64,000 bases of DNA, taken from assembly GCF_026410545.1 (NCBI RefSeq), contig NZ_JAPMIT010000004.1, forward strand, positions 310,001 to 374,000. Direction: 5' to 3'. Shown here in pieces: positions 49,961 through 58,995 of this stretch. A model generated the notes under the pieces. That model did not search any database, had not been told where the DNA came from, and was given only the letters and a program-made list of their open reading frames with translations. The stretch's first letter is position 1. Each line of letters opens with the position of its first letter. Source of the DNA: Microbacterium sp. STN6 (lineage in GTDB: Bacteria; Actinomycetota; Actinomycetes; Actinomycetales; Microbacteriaceae). A program made the translations under genes and the position numbers.

Positions 49961-49990
49961 GCGAATGTGAAAGCGATTCTACACATTCGC
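49961..49990. promoter_or_regulatory. Operator in the galT-DeoR divergent region
   Basis: GCGAATGTG and CACATTCGC form a perfect 9-bp inverted repeat separated by 12 bp, 24 bp upstream of galT. Nearby on the DeoR side, GAGAACGAA is directly repeated (about 50024-50045) after a TTGACA at 50019. These are the most likely binding sites for the DeoR-family protein. Confidence 0.6.
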
Positions 49991-50053
49991 CCCGCCTCGA
50001 GCGTCGCACATTTACGTATTGACAAGAGAACGAAAGAGAACGAAGATCGGGCC

Positions 50054-50878
50054 ATGCCTGATGCGAACGAACAGCAACTGCCGGCATCCGTTCGTCGCAG
50101 CCGCATGCTCGAGCGCATTGTCGCCGACGGGTTCGCCACCGTGAGCGAGCTCGGCGAGAGATTCGGTGTGTCGGATGTCACGATCCGCAACGATCTCGAC
50201 GTGCTGATCGAGTACGAGCCCATCCGCCGGGTGCACGGCGGCGTCGTCGTCAGCTCGCCGACCGCCGAGCGCGAGTCGTCGTTCGAGGAATCGCTCGCCG
50301 CATCCGCGCCCGAGAAGCGCGCGATCGCGCGGGGCGCGGTCGACCTGATCGAGTCGGGCATGAGCGTGATTCTCGACGTCGGCACCACCACGGCCGCCCT
50401 CGCGCGGGAGATCGTGGCCCGCGACGACCTCACGAACCTCACCGTGATCACCAACGGCCTCGCCCTCGCCCTCGAACTCGAGAAGGCGATCGGCCGCCTG
50501 CAGGTCGTTGTGACCGGCGGAACGCTGCGCCCGCTTCAGCACTCGCTCGTCGACCCGCTTGCCTCGACGCTGTTCGCCAGGGTCACCGCAGACATTGCGT
50601 TCATCGGCTGCAACGGCGTCTCGGCCCGCTATGGGGTGACCAACGTCAACCTGCCCGAGGCCGAGCTCAAGCGGCTGATGGTCGCCAGCGCGGCCCGCGC
50701 GGTGGTGGTCGCCGACGGCAGCAAGGTCGGGTCGCGGAGCCTCGGCAGGGTGGCCGCTCTCGGGGAGCTGAGCGCGCTCGTGACGGGCGCATCCGCGCCA
50801 CTCGATCAGGTTCGTGAACTGCGCGAGGCGGGCCTCGAGGTGCTCGTCGCCACTGCCGATGGCGACCGCCGCGACTGA
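50054..50878 (+). CDS. DeoR-family transcriptional regulator, probably of galactose genes
   Basis: A 274-residue DeoR repressor. The helix-turn-helix (RRSRMLERIVADGFATVSEL, then GVSDVTIRNDLDVL) lies at residues 14-60, and the sugar-phosphate-binding domain shows DVGTTTAALAREI, VITNGLALA, VTGGTLRP and VVVADGSKVG. The ATG at 50054 gives the family N-terminus. It is flanked by galT-galK (divergent) and galM (downstream), which indicates galactose control. Confidence 0.9.
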   Translation: MPDANEQQLPASVRRSRMLERIVADGFATVSELGERFGVSDVTIRNDLDVLIEYEPIRRVHGGVVVSSPTAERESSFEESLAASAPEKRAIARGAVDLIESGMSVILDVGTTTAALAREIVARDDLTNLTVITNGLALALELEKAIGRLQVVVTGGTLRPLQHSLVDPLASTLFARVTADIAFIGCNGVSARYGVTNVNLPEAELKRLMVASAARAVVVADGSKVGSRSLGRVAALGELSALVTGASAPLDQVRELREAGLEVLVATADGDRRD

Positions 50879-50901
50879 GACGAGAGGGTTAAGCTGGGCG
50901 A

Positions 50902-51828
50902 ATGCGTGCACCCACCGGAGAACAGTTCGAACTCACCCGTCAGACGCCCGCAGGCGAGGCCCGCGCGGTCATCACCGAGGTCGCCGCGTCGCTGCGGCAG
51001 TTCACGCTCGGCGGCGTCGACCTGACCGAGCCGTACCCGCAGAACGCGACTCCGCCGTCGGGCGTCGGCATCGTGCTGGTGCCCTGGCCGAACCGCGTGA
51101 AAGACGGCCGGTGGCAGCTGAACGGGCAGACGCAGCAGCTCGATCTCACCGAGCCGGACCGCGACAACGCGATCCACGGCCTGCTCCGGTACAGCCCGTA
51201 CACGGCGGGCGAGCGCAGCGCGTCGGCGGTCACGCTGCACGCAACCGTGTTCCCGCAGGCGGGCTACCCGTTCCTGCTCGACACGTCCGTGACCTACGAG
51301 ATCGTCGACGACGGACTGACCGTCACGCACACCATCACGAACGCCGGAACCGAGGCCGCGCCGGTGGCCGTGGGGACGCATCCGTACTTCAAGATCGGCG
51401 ACGTGCCCACGGCCGACCTCACGATCACCGTGCGCGCCGACACGCACTTCGAGGTCGACGACCGCCTCAATATCGTGGGCGAGCACCCGGTCGAGGGCAC
51501 GAAGTACGACCTGCGCGGCGGCAAGCGGGTCGGCGACCTCACGCTCGACGACGGCTGGGCCGACGTCACGATCACGGATGGCCGCGGCGAGCAGACGCTC
51601 ACCGCGCCAGACGGCCGCACGGTTTCGATGTGGAGCGATGAGCACTTCGGCTACGTGCAGGTGTTCACCTCGCGCAGCCTGCCCACGCTCGCCGACGGCG
51701 AGGTGGCGATCGCGATCGAGCCCATGACGGCCCCGACGAACGCGCTGAACACCGGCCGCTCGCTCACGTGGCTGGAGCCGGGCGACACATGGACCGTGCG
51801 CTGGGGCATGCGCCACACCGGCTTCTGA
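50902..51828 (+). CDS. galM: Aldose 1-epimerase family protein
   Basis: Interconverts alpha and beta anomers of hexoses such as galactose before GalK. The 308-residue beta-sandwich shows VPWPNRVKDGRW, the catalytic His motif NAIHGLLR, the second His in GTHPYFKIG and the late Glu region AIEPMTAPTNALN. It follows the DeoR gene by 23 bp and completes a Leloir set together with galT and galK; galE is not in the window. Confidence 0.9.
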   Translation: MRAPTGEQFELTRQTPAGEARAVITEVAASLRQFTLGGVDLTEPYPQNATPPSGVGIVLVPWPNRVKDGRWQLNGQTQQLDLTEPDRDNAIHGLLRYSPYTAGERSASAVTLHATVFPQAGYPFLLDTSVTYEIVDDGLTVTHTITNAGTEAAPVAVGTHPYFKIGDVPTADLTITVRADTHFEVDDRLNIVGEHPVEGTKYDLRGGKRVGDLTLDDGWADVTITDGRGEQTLTAPDGRTVSMWSDEHFGYVQVFTSRSLPTLADGEVAIAIEPMTAPTNALNTGRSLTWLEPGDTWTVRWGMRHTGF

Positions 51829-51833
51829 CGAAC

Positions 51834-51920
51834 GCGGGTTGAGGAGCCGACTGAACGTGGGTTGAGGAGCCGACTGAACGCGGGTTGAGGAGCCGGCCGC
51901 AGGCCGGCGTCTCGAAACCC
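51834..51920 (+). repeat. REP-A element with two tandem half-copies (23-bp period)
   Basis: GCGGGTTGAGGAGCCGACTG recurs at 51834 and 51857 as half elements (one base differs), then a full element runs from 51880 to GTCTCGAAACCC at 51920. The tandem halves show how the element can be partly amplified. Confidence 0.85.
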
Positions 51921-51987
51921 AGCCCACGCAAAGCGGGCCCGGCGCTGTGCGCCGAGCCCGCCATCCGCTCGCTAAAACCTGCTGCGA

Positions 51988-52551
51988 CTACTGCTGGAGC
52001 GTCGCCTGCAGCTCGAGGGTGATGGTCACCTTGTCGCCGAGCAGCATTCCGCCGGTCTCGAGGGCGGCGTTGTAGGTGAGGCCGAAGTCCTCGCGGTTGA
52101 TCTCGGTCGTGGCGGTCGCGCCGGCCTTGTAGTTGCCGTAGGGGTCCTGGGCGAAGCCGCCGAACTCGAAGGCGAAGGTGACCTTCTTGGTGACGCCCTT
52201 GATGGTCAGGTCGCCGTCGACGAAGAAGTCGCCCTTGTTCTCGCGCACGCCGGTCGACACGAAGTCGATGGTCGGGTAGGTCTCGGCCTCGAAGAAGTCG
52301 CCCGTGCGCAGGTGCGCGTCGCGGTTGGCGTCGCGCGTCTCGACCGAAGTGACCGTGGCGTGGGCGGTGACGCTGGAGTCGAGCGGGTCCTCGCCGGTCA
52401 CGAATGTGGCATCGAACTCGGCGAAACGGCCCTTGACCTTGCTCACCATGAGGTGCCGAATGCTGAAGCCGACCTCGCTGTGCGCCGGGTCGATGGTCCA
52501 GGTGCCGGCGCGGTAGCCGGGAATCGTGGTGGTGAGTGTGGTCTCAGACAT
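51988..52551 (-). CDS. YceI-family polyisoprenoid-binding-like protein
   Basis: A 187-residue lipocalin-like YceI domain without signal peptide. Landmarks: GTWTIDPAHSEVGFSIRHLM at the N-terminus, GRFAEFDATFVTGEDP, AHLRTGDFFEAETYPTIDF and the C-terminal EINREDFGLTYNAALETGG. The family binds long isoprenoid-type lipids; the cellular role is usually unknown. An ATGCA-AC-TGCAT-like palindrome (52602-52613) about 50 bp upstream may be a regulator site. Confidence 0.9.
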   Translation of the reverse strand: MSETTLTTTIPGYRAGTWTIDPAHSEVGFSIRHLMVSKVKGRFAEFDATFVTGEDPLDSSVTAHATVTSVETRDANRDAHLRTGDFFEAETYPTIDFVSTGVRENKGDFFVDGDLTIKGVTKKVTFAFEFGGFAQDPYGNYKAGATATTEINREDFGLTYNAALETGGMLLGDKVTITLELQATLQQ

Positions 52552-52691
52552 GCATTCTCCTCGAAGGTTAGAAGTGGAGGTGAGGGCCGCGCCCTCGATG
52601 CATGCAACTGCATAGATATCCCGGCTATTCCCGCCGACGCAAAATGCGCGGAAAGCGCGATCGCACCGACGCGATCGCACCGACGAAAGAC

Positions 52692-53456
52692 CTACTCGGC
52701 CGAGGAGGGAAGCCTGAAAAGCTGCCCAAGGGTGAAGTCGAAACGCTCGTGCCCGTCTCCTGTGCTGAGCTCCCGCGCGTGCGCGACGGTGTTGGGGAAG
52801 AGGCTCGTCGGCAGCATGCGCAGCCGCTCGACGATCTCGTCGTTGTCGTTGTCGTGTTCGTGTTCGTTGTCGTGGTCGCCTCCTTCTTCGCCATTCCCCG
52901 GCCTGCTGCGCAGTGACGCCTCCAGGCTGTATGCGGCGACGTAGAGATACGCGGCGTCGATCGCCCACGCGGCGAATTGAGGGGGAGCGCCTCCCGCCAG
53001 CAGAAGCGTCAGCAGCCCCTCGTTGATTCGAAGCGTTTCCAGGCTGGTCGGTGTCGCTGCCATCGCCGCAGTCGCGATGCCCGGGTACCGCAGGAACTGA
53101 TCGCGCAATTGCCCGCAGACGTTCATGATCTGCGCCTGCCACTGCTTCGGGTCCGGCTCCGGCAGCATCACGTGAGAGCACAGCTCTCCGATCAGCAGGT
53201 CGTCGAGCGCGGCCTTGTTGCGAACGTGAGCGTAGAGCGATGCCGCGCCGGTCTGCAGGGCCGCGGCAACACGCCGCATCGTCACGGCCTCAAAGCCCTC
53301 GGCCTCGATGAGCTCAAGGGCGGTGTGCACGATCCGTTCGACGGTGAGGGGGGCTTTGCGAGAGCGAGCCGGGGTCGGTGGATTCTCGAGCGCAGCGATC
53401 TGAGCGATCCAGCGCTGGCGGGAGTCGTCACCGCGTTTCGCATTCTTCTCGGCCAT
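52692..53456 (-). CDS. TetR-family transcriptional repressor (TetR_C-type)
   Basis: A 254-residue regulator. The TetR helix-turn-helix spans about residues 37-85 (LTVERIVHTALELIEAEGFE, then VAAALQTGAASLYAHVRNK), the form seen in TetR itself and relatives that control efflux pumps. The ligand domain contains an unusual acidic/histidine-rich insert (HDNEHEHDNDNDE near residue 200), encoded by a degenerate 6-bp repeat. It is divergent from the DHA2 transporter and probably represses it. Confidence 0.9.
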   Translation of the reverse strand: MAEKNAKRGDDSRQRWIAQIAALENPPTPARSRKAPLTVERIVHTALELIEAEGFEAVTMRRVAAALQTGAASLYAHVRNKAALDDLLIGELCSHVMLPEPDPKQWQAQIMNVCGQLRDQFLRYPGIATAAMAATPTSLETLRINEGLLTLLLAGGAPPQFAAWAIDAAYLYVAAYSLEASLRSRPGNGEEGGDHDNEHEHDNDNDEIVERLRMLPTSLFPNTVAHARELSTGDGHERFDFTLGQLFRLPSSAE

Positions 53457-53479
53457 GTCGTCACTCTAGCAGTTGACAC

Positions 53480-53544
53480 GAACGGCGTTTGAGCGTAGAA
53501 CGGTGTTCGACATCGGAACGACGTTCGAGAATCGAGCGGTGTTC
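53480..53544. promoter_or_regulatory. Four tandem operator half-palindromes on an exact 18-bp period
   Basis: GAACGGCGTTT (53480), GAACGGTGTTC (53498), GAACGACGTTC (53516) and GAGCGGTGTTC (53534) all fit GAACGNNGTTC and start exactly 18 bp apart. They fill the space between the TetR gene and its target pump. A TTGACA precedes the first copy. Confidence 0.8.
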
Positions 53545-53557
53545 GGAAGTCGATCGC

Positions 53558-53571
53558 CTACCGCTTGGTAG
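53558..53571. promoter_or_regulatory. TetR-type operator palindrome
   Basis: CTACC-GCTT-GGTAG is a perfect 5-bp inverted repeat 24 bp before the pump start. TACCnnnnGGTA is a common recognition core for TetR repressors of efflux pumps, so this may be the repressor's own site, with the 18-bp array serving another protein. Confidence 0.65.
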
Positions 53572-53595
53572 ATCACCCGCAGAGAAGGAGTGAAC

Positions 53596-55062
53596 ATGAT
53601 CACCCAGAACGACGAAGCCGCGGCAACGGAGCTTCAGAGCAGATATCGGCCTCGGACGCTGCGGGACGCCTGGATGGCTCTCGCCGGCCTCTCCGCCGTC
53701 TTCCTGTTCGAGATGTTGGACAACTCGATCCTGAACGTCGCTCTGCCGACGATCGGCCATGACCTGCACGCGTCGACCACGGGCCTCCAGTGGGTGACGA
53801 GCTCGTATTCCATCGTGTTCGGCTCCCTGATGCTGGTTTTCGGCGCCGTCGCCGATCGCTTCGGCCGACGGCGCATCATGCTCATCGGCCTGGCCCTGCT
53901 CGGCGTCGCCAGCCTTGCGACCCTGTTCGTCAGCACAGAGGGGCAGTTGATCGCCGTCCGTTCTGTCATGGGGGCCGCCGCCGCGATGACGACGCCAGGG
54001 TCGATGGCGCTCGCCTTCCGGCTGTTCGACACCGATCGACTTCGCGTTCGTGCCATCACCCTCATCTCCACCGTTGGGCTCGTCGGGCTCGCGATCGGCC
54101 CGACCGTGGGCGGCCTGGTGCTCGCATTCGCGCCCTGGCAGGTGCTGCTACTCGTGAACGTGCCGATCGCGGCGCTGGCAATCGTCGGCATTCGTCTCGG
54201 CATCGCAGCGGATGCTGCTGCCGACCTCCATCGCGATCCGATCGACGTGCTCGGGGCCGCTCTCGGCACGGCGACGATCGTCTTTGCGCTTGTCGCACCC
54301 ACGCTCTTCGTGGAGTCCGGCGTCGCCTCGTGGGAGCCGTGGGCGGCCACGGCCGCCGCCGTCGCCGGCCTGATCCTCTTCGTGCTCAGGCAGCGGTCGG
54401 CCCGCTATCCGCTGCTCGACCTCAAGCTCGTCGCGCACCCCCTGGTCTCAAGCGGACTGGCGTTCAAGGCGGCAGCGGGGCTCGCGACGGCCGGGCTGGG
54501 CTACCTGGTCACGCTGCAACTCCAGCTTCAGTGGGGTTGGCCGCCGGCGCTCGCCTCGATTGGAATGCTGCCGCAGGTTGCCGTTCTGATCGCAGGCGGC
54601 GCATTCGTCGATCCGTTCGTGCGATGGATCGGGCTGGTTCGAGCGGCATGGCTGAGCGCCATCGCTGTCGTGGCCGGCCTCGCCATCTACAGCCTCTTCA
54701 ACGGCTTCGGATATGTGTGGATCGCGGTCGCACTCGCGCTGGTGGCCGCTGGTCTTCGCGTCGTCGGCGTCGTCGCCGCCACGAATGTGCTCAGTGGACT
54801 GCCCGAGAACCGCACCACGATCGGCGCGGCGCTTTCCGACACGGCAACCGAGGTGGCCAACGGTGTGGGCATCGCGGCAGCAGGCACCATCCTTGCCGCG
54901 CTGTTCGCGGGAAGCATCACCGCATCGAACTGGAGCCACGTGCAAGCCACGCAATTCCAGTCGGGAGTGTCGACGGCGGGGTTCGTGCTCACGGTGCTGG
55001 CCGCGGCTCTCGTGGCCTGGGGGATCGCTCGGACTCGACCCGCCGCTGCCGAGCGGGGCTGA
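53596..55062 (+). CDS. DHA2-family MFS drug efflux transporter (EmrB/QacA type)
   Basis: A 488-residue proton-coupled exporter with 14 membrane segments. The DHA2 hallmarks are LFEMLDNSILNVALPTIG in the first segment, motif A ADRFGRRRIMLIGLALL and the motif C region STVGLVGLAIGPTVGGLVL. An ATG at 53596 with AGAAGGAG upstream is used; a GTG two codons earlier is possible. Its divergent TetR gene and the operator array indicate inducible control. Substrate unknown. Confidence 0.9.
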   Translation: MITQNDEAAATELQSRYRPRTLRDAWMALAGLSAVFLFEMLDNSILNVALPTIGHDLHASTTGLQWVTSSYSIVFGSLMLVFGAVADRFGRRRIMLIGLALLGVASLATLFVSTEGQLIAVRSVMGAAAAMTTPGSMALAFRLFDTDRLRVRAITLISTVGLVGLAIGPTVGGLVLAFAPWQVLLLVNVPIAALAIVGIRLGIAADAAADLHRDPIDVLGAALGTATIVFALVAPTLFVESGVASWEPWAATAAAVAGLILFVLRQRSARYPLLDLKLVAHPLVSSGLAFKAAAGLATAGLGYLVTLQLQLQWGWPPALASIGMLPQVAVLIAGGAFVDPFVRWIGLVRAAWLSAIAVVAGLAIYSLFNGFGYVWIAVALALVAAGLRVVGVVAATNVLSGLPENRTTIGAALSDTATEVANGVGIAAAGTILAALFAGSITASNWSHVQATQFQSGVSTAGFVLTVLAAALVAWGIARTRPAAAERG

Positions 55063-55127
55063 GCGGCATCACCGTCACCAGTTGCCTCGTGCGTCCTCAA
55101 GCAACTCCCGGGAACTCACTGCGACGG

Positions 55128-55200
55128 TGGGCCCGGAGGGGCTCGAACCCTCGACCCGCGGATTAAAAGTCCGATGCTCTACCAACTGAGCTACAGGCCC
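55128..55200 (-). tRNA. tRNA-Lys (anticodon TTT)
   Basis: The minus strand reads GGGCCTG acceptor, D-arm GCTCAGTTGGTAGAGC, anticodon loop CTTTTAA (anticodon TTT), T-arm GAGGGTTCGAGCCCCTC and acceptor CGGGCCC with discriminator A. All arms pair as expected apart from the outermost anticodon-stem pair. The 3' CCA is not encoded. Confidence 0.97.
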
Positions 55201-55216
55201 GTAAGCTTAAATCTAC

Positions 55217-55846
55217 ATGCCTGACAACTTCCACAAGCCCACTCAGTTCCCCAGCGGCCGGTTCGAGGCGTTCCACGGCGGCGACGACCCCGCCGAGACG
55301 AGCCGCATCGCACACGAGACCGCGCAGGCGCTCCTCGCCCGCGTGCGCGCCGACCCCACCGAGGCCGTCGTCGGCCGGCTCGTCACGTTCACCGACGAGC
55401 ACGGCATCGATGCCATCGCCGAACTCTGGTCGCGTTCCCTGCCCCGCTCGCTCCCGGGCGCGCTCTGGCGCATCTACCTGCTGCGCGTGCTGATCCGACA
55501 GGACCCGCAGGCCACCAGCTACCTCTTCCAGCGGGGCACCGAGGTGAGCACCACCATCGATCCCGTCGTCGCCGGAGCCCCCATCCCCACCGGCCCTGCC
55601 GAGATCACCGAGCTCGCCGACCGCATCCTTCGCGGCGCCTTCGAGGGCGACTTCGCCATCGCGCTCGAGAGGGCCGCCGCGTTCTGCCGCGTTGTCGCCG
55701 CCGGCTGCGCGAGCATCGCCGACGACCACGACGTCACCGAACCCGCTCGCTCCGCCGAGCTCACTACGCGCGCCCTGCGCTTCTCCGAGACCGCCAACGA
55801 GCTTGCCGGATGCGCGCGCCTCTGGCGCAGCGATTCCCTCGAATAG
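55217..55846 (+). CDS. Conserved hypothetical actinobacterial protein
   Basis: A 209-residue, mostly helical soluble protein with no signal peptide or membrane segment. Notable segments are RVRADPTEAVVGRLVTFTDE, WRIYLLRVLIRQDP and IALERAAAFCRVVAAG. It starts at the ATG 16 bp past the divergent tRNA gene. I do not recognise a functional family. Codon use is like its neighbours, so it appears to be an ordinary chromosomal gene. Confidence 0.75.
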   Translation: MPDNFHKPTQFPSGRFEAFHGGDDPAETSRIAHETAQALLARVRADPTEAVVGRLVTFTDEHGIDAIAELWSRSLPRSLPGALWRIYLLRVLIRQDPQATSYLFQRGTEVSTTIDPVVAGAPIPTGPAEITELADRILRGAFEGDFAIALERAAAFCRVVAAGCASIADDHDVTEPARSAELTTRALRFSETANELAGCARLWRSDSLE

Positions 55847-56093
55847 CGGCCCACGTTGCCCGCGTCACCTGACCCTGAGAGTCCCGTGAGCATCCGGGAA
55901 TGCAGGAACGGCTCGCTCGGTTACACTGGGCGTGGCCGGGCCGTGGTAACCCCGGGCTCCAATATTCGCCGCTTCGAGCGGCCTCGCGCCGAGAGGCGTT
56001 CCGCGGCCTGGCCACCATCATCTCCACGCGAGAGCGGCGTCACGCGAGAACTGCGTAACGCCCGGGGCGTGGCGCTGTGAGTGCAGCGTCGAC

Positions 56094-56873
56094 TCAGCCG
56101 AACTTGCCCGAGACGTAGTCCTCGGTCGCCTGCACAGACGGCCTCGAGAAGATCGTGGCGGTGTCGTCGTACTCGATCAGCGTGCCGGGGGTGCCAGCCC
56201 CAGAGATGTTGAAGAACGCGGTGCGGTCTGAGACGCGCGAGGCCTGCTGCATGTTGTGGGTCACGATCACGATCGTGTACTGCTGCTTGAGCTCCTCGAT
56301 GAGATCCTCGATCGCGAGCGTCGAGATCGGGTCGAGTGCCGAGCACGGCTCGTCCATCAGCAGCACGTCGGGCGCGACGGCCACCGCGCGCGCGATGCAC
56401 AGGCGCTGCTGCTGGCCGCCCGACAGGCTCGAGCCCGGCAGGTTCAACCGGTCCTTCACCTCGTTCCACAGGTTGGCAGAGGCCAGGGAACGTTCGACCA
56501 GGTCATCCGCGTCGGCCCGCGGCATCCGTCGATTGTTCAAACGAACGCCCGCGAGCACGTTCTCGCGAATGGACATGGTGGGGAACGGGTTGGGGCGCTG
56601 GAACACCATGCCCACCTGCCTGCGCACGAGAACCGGGTCGACGTCGGGCGCGTAGAGATCGTCGCCGTCGATCAGCACGCGGCCCTCGACGCGGGCGCCC
56701 GGCACGACCTCGTGCATGCGGTTGAGGGTGCGCAGCAGGGTGGATTTGCCGCAGCCGCTCGGGCCGATGAACGCCGTCACCGTGCGGGGCTCGATGGTGA
56801 GCGAGACGTTCTGCACCGCGAGGAAGCGGCTGTAGTAGACGTCGAGATCGGTGACTTCGATGCGCTTGGACAA
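56094..56873 (-). CDS. pstB: Phosphate ABC transporter ATP-binding protein
   Basis: A 259-residue ATPase of the Pst high-affinity phosphate importer. Walker [10 protein letters not shown] (about 34-42), [16 protein letters not shown], signature [14 protein letters not shown], Walker [16 protein letters not shown] and the switch HNMQQA match PstB. The start is a TTG at 56873 with AAGGAG eight bases upstream; the longer open frame runs back through pstA. Last gene of pstSCAB; phoU is not next to it. Confidence 0.95.
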   Translation of the reverse strand: MSKRIEVTDLDVYYSRFLAVQNVSLTIEPRTVTAFIGPSGCGKSTLLRTLNRMHEVVPGARVEGRVLIDGDDLYAPDVDPVLVRRQVGMVFQRPNPFPTMSIRENVLAGVRLNNRRMPRADADDLVERSLASANLWNEVKDRLNLPGSSLSGGQQQRLCIARAVAVAPDVLLMDEPCSALDPISTLAIEDLIEELKQQYTIVIVTHNMQQASRVSDRTAFFNISGAGTPGTLIEYDDTATIFSRPSVQATEDYVSGKFG

Positions 56874-56890
56874 CGGTGAGGCTCCTTGGG

Positions 56891-58018
56891 CTAACGGCCG
56901 TAACGGGGGGCGAAGATGCGGGCGATGACGCGGCCGGCGAGGTTCAGCACCATGACGATGATGATGAGCGTAAGCGCGCCGGCCCATGCGCGGTCGACCG
57001 CCGCCTGAGCATGCAGCCCCGCAGCCTGCGTGTACTGCGTGTAGACGAAGACCGGCAGGGTCATCATGCGATCCGAGAAGAGGTCGTAGTTCATGCTGGC
57101 GGTGAATCCCGCCACGATGAGCAGCGGCGCCGTCTCGCCGATCACCCGCGCAATGGCGAGCATGACGCCCGTCACGAGCCCGGCGATCGAGGTGGGCAGC
57201 ACGATCTTCAGCACCGTGAGCCACTTCGGCACGCCGAGGGCGAGGGAGGCCTCGCGCAGCTCGTTCGGCACGAGGCGCAGAATCTCCTCGCTCGAGCGCA
57301 CGACCACCGGGATCATGAGCACGCTCAGCGAGACCGCCCCGACGAAGCCGCTGCGAATGCCCGGGTTGCCGGTGGCCAGGGCGAAGAGGGCGAACGCGAA
57401 AAGTCCCGCGACGATCGAGGGGATGCCCATCATCACGTCGACGAAGAAGGTGATGCCGCGCGCCAGCGCCCCGCGGCCGTACTCCACGAGGTAGATCGAC
57501 GCGAGCAGGCCGACCGGAACCGAGATCAGCGTCGCCATGCCGGTGATCTCGAGCGTGCCCACGATGGCGTGCAGGCCTCCTCCTCCCGCGCCGATCACAT
57601 TGCGCATGGACTCGGTGAAGTACGCGGTGTCGAACCGGGCGAGGCCGTTCTGCAGCACGGTCGCCACGAGCGAGACGAGGGGGAGCAGCGCGATCACGAA
57701 CGCGGTCGAGACGAGCGAGGTCACGAGCCGGTCGAGTGCCCGCCTTCGGCCCTCGACCAGCAGGGCGAGGCTCCAGATGGCGACGTCGAAGAGCACGGTG
57801 CCGAAGAAGATGGTGCCCACCAGGTTGAAGCCGTCGCTCGCGCCCGCGGCGTCGAGAATGCCGAACAGGCCGCCCGTGACCAGCCAGCTCGCCGCGAGCG
57901 TCGCCCAGGCGGTGCCGCGCGGCAGCCGAGCCGCCGCATAGAGGCCGCCGCGCCGCGCCGCGACCGCGCCCGCGCCCGGCATCGTCGTGGCACTAGGCGT
58001 GCTGGTCGTGGTCGTCAT
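56891..58018 (-). CDS. pstA: Phosphate ABC transporter permease PstA
   Basis: A 375-residue permease, longer than E. coli PstA (about 296) owing to an N-terminal extension with extra hydrophobic segments (about 35-110), a form common in actinobacteria. Family motifs: [51 protein letters not shown] and the coupling loop [20 protein letters not shown]. It overlaps pstC by 4 bp. Confidence 0.94.
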   Translation of the reverse strand: MTTTTSTPSATTMPGAGAVAARRGGLYAAARLPRGTAWATLAASWLVTGGLFGILDAAGASDGFNLVGTIFFGTVLFDVAIWSLALLVEGRRRALDRLVTSLVSTAFVIALLPLVSLVATVLQNGLARFDTAYFTESMRNVIGAGGGGLHAIVGTLEITGMATLISVPVGLLASIYLVEYGRGALARGITFFVDVMMGIPSIVAGLFAFALFALATGNPGIRSGFVGAVSLSVLMIPVVVRSSEEILRLVPNELREASLALGVPKWLTVLKIVLPTSIAGLVTGVMLAIARVIGETAPLLIVAGFTASMNYDLFSDRMMTLPVFVYTQYTQAAGLHAQAAVDRAWAGALTLIIIVMVLNLAGRVIARIFAPRYGR

Positions 58019-58953
58019 GCGTTGGCTCCCGAGAAGGCGCGGCGCCGGCCCACGATGTATCGGGCGATCATGTTGATGCCGAGCGTCACGAGGAACAGCA
58101 CGAGCCCCGACGCGATGAGCGCGTTCACCGAGACGCCTGTCGCCTCAGGGAACTGCAGCGCGATGTTGGCCGCGATCGTGTTCGGGTTGATCGAGGTCAG
58201 CAGGAACATATTGACCACCAGTGCGGGCGAGAGCACCATGGCCACCGCCATCGTCTCGCCGAGCGCGCGGCCGAGCCCAAGCATGATCGCCGACACGATG
58301 CCTGCCCGCGCGAACGGCAGCACCGCCATGCGGATCATCTCCCACCGCGTCGCCCCCAGCGCGAGAGCCGCCTCCTCGTGCAGCCGCGGCGCCTGCAGAA
58401 AGACCTCGCGGCAGATCGCCGTCATGATCGGCAGCACCATGACCGCCAGAACGACGGATGCCGTCAGCACCGTGCGCCCTGTGCCCGAAACCGGGCCCGC
58501 GAAGAGAGGAATCCAGCCCAGGTTCGCCACCAGCCACGAGTACATCGGCTGCACGAACGGCGCCAGCACGACGATGCCCCAGAGCCCGAAGACCACCGAC
58601 GGCACCGCCGCGAGCAGGTCGATCACATAGCCGAGCGCCTGCGCCAGCCGGCGCGGCGCGTAGTGCGAGATGAACAGGGCGATGCCGATCGACAGCGGCG
58701 TTGCCACCAGGAGCGCGAGAAACGCCGACCAGATCGTGCCGAAGACCAGCGGCCAGACGTACACCCAGAAGTTCTGCGCCGTACCTGGAAGCTCGCCGGG
58801 GCCGGCGCCGAGGGCGGGCAGGCTCTGCGCGATGAGGAACACCGCGACCGCGGCGAGCACGATGAGAATCAGTGCTCCCGCGGTCGCGGCGCTGCCAGCG
58901 AAGACCCGATCGCCCAGGCGAATTCCGCCGCGGCGTGCCGTGTCAGTCGTCAT
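58015..58953 (-). CDS. pstC: Phosphate ABC transporter permease PstC
   Basis: A 312-residue permease with six membrane segments. PstC motifs: FWVYVWPLVFGTIWSAFLAL, DLLAAVPSVVFGLWGIVVL, ILPIMTAICREVFL-like VMVLPIMTAICREV and the coupling loop HEEAALALGATRWEMIRMAV. It starts 42 bp after pstS. Confidence 0.95.
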   Translation of the reverse strand: MTTDTARRGGIRLGDRVFAGSAATAGALILIVLAAVAVFLIAQSLPALGAGPGELPGTAQNFWVYVWPLVFGTIWSAFLALLVATPLSIGIALFISHYAPRRLAQALGYVIDLLAAVPSVVFGLWGIVVLAPFVQPMYSWLVANLGWIPLFAGPVSGTGRTVLTASVVLAVMVLPIMTAICREVFLQAPRLHEEAALALGATRWEMIRMAVLPFARAGIVSAIMLGLGRALGETMAVAMVLSPALVVNMFLLTSINPNTIAANIALQFPEATGVSVNALIASGLVLFLVTLGINMIARYIVGRRRAFSGANA

Positions 58954-58995
58954 GGGCCTCTCGATCTCGTTGGGTCTTCGCGTGGGGTTGTCGTG

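Noticed and set aside
55921-56469. 182-codon minus-strand frame across the pstB 3' end
   Set aside because: Shadow of pstB in another frame; the 247-bp gap 55847-56093 shows no convincing gene or repeat.
56876-58630. 584-codon open frame on the plus strand opposite pstA and pstC
   Set aside because: Charged low-complexity translation and antisense to well-defined permeases.
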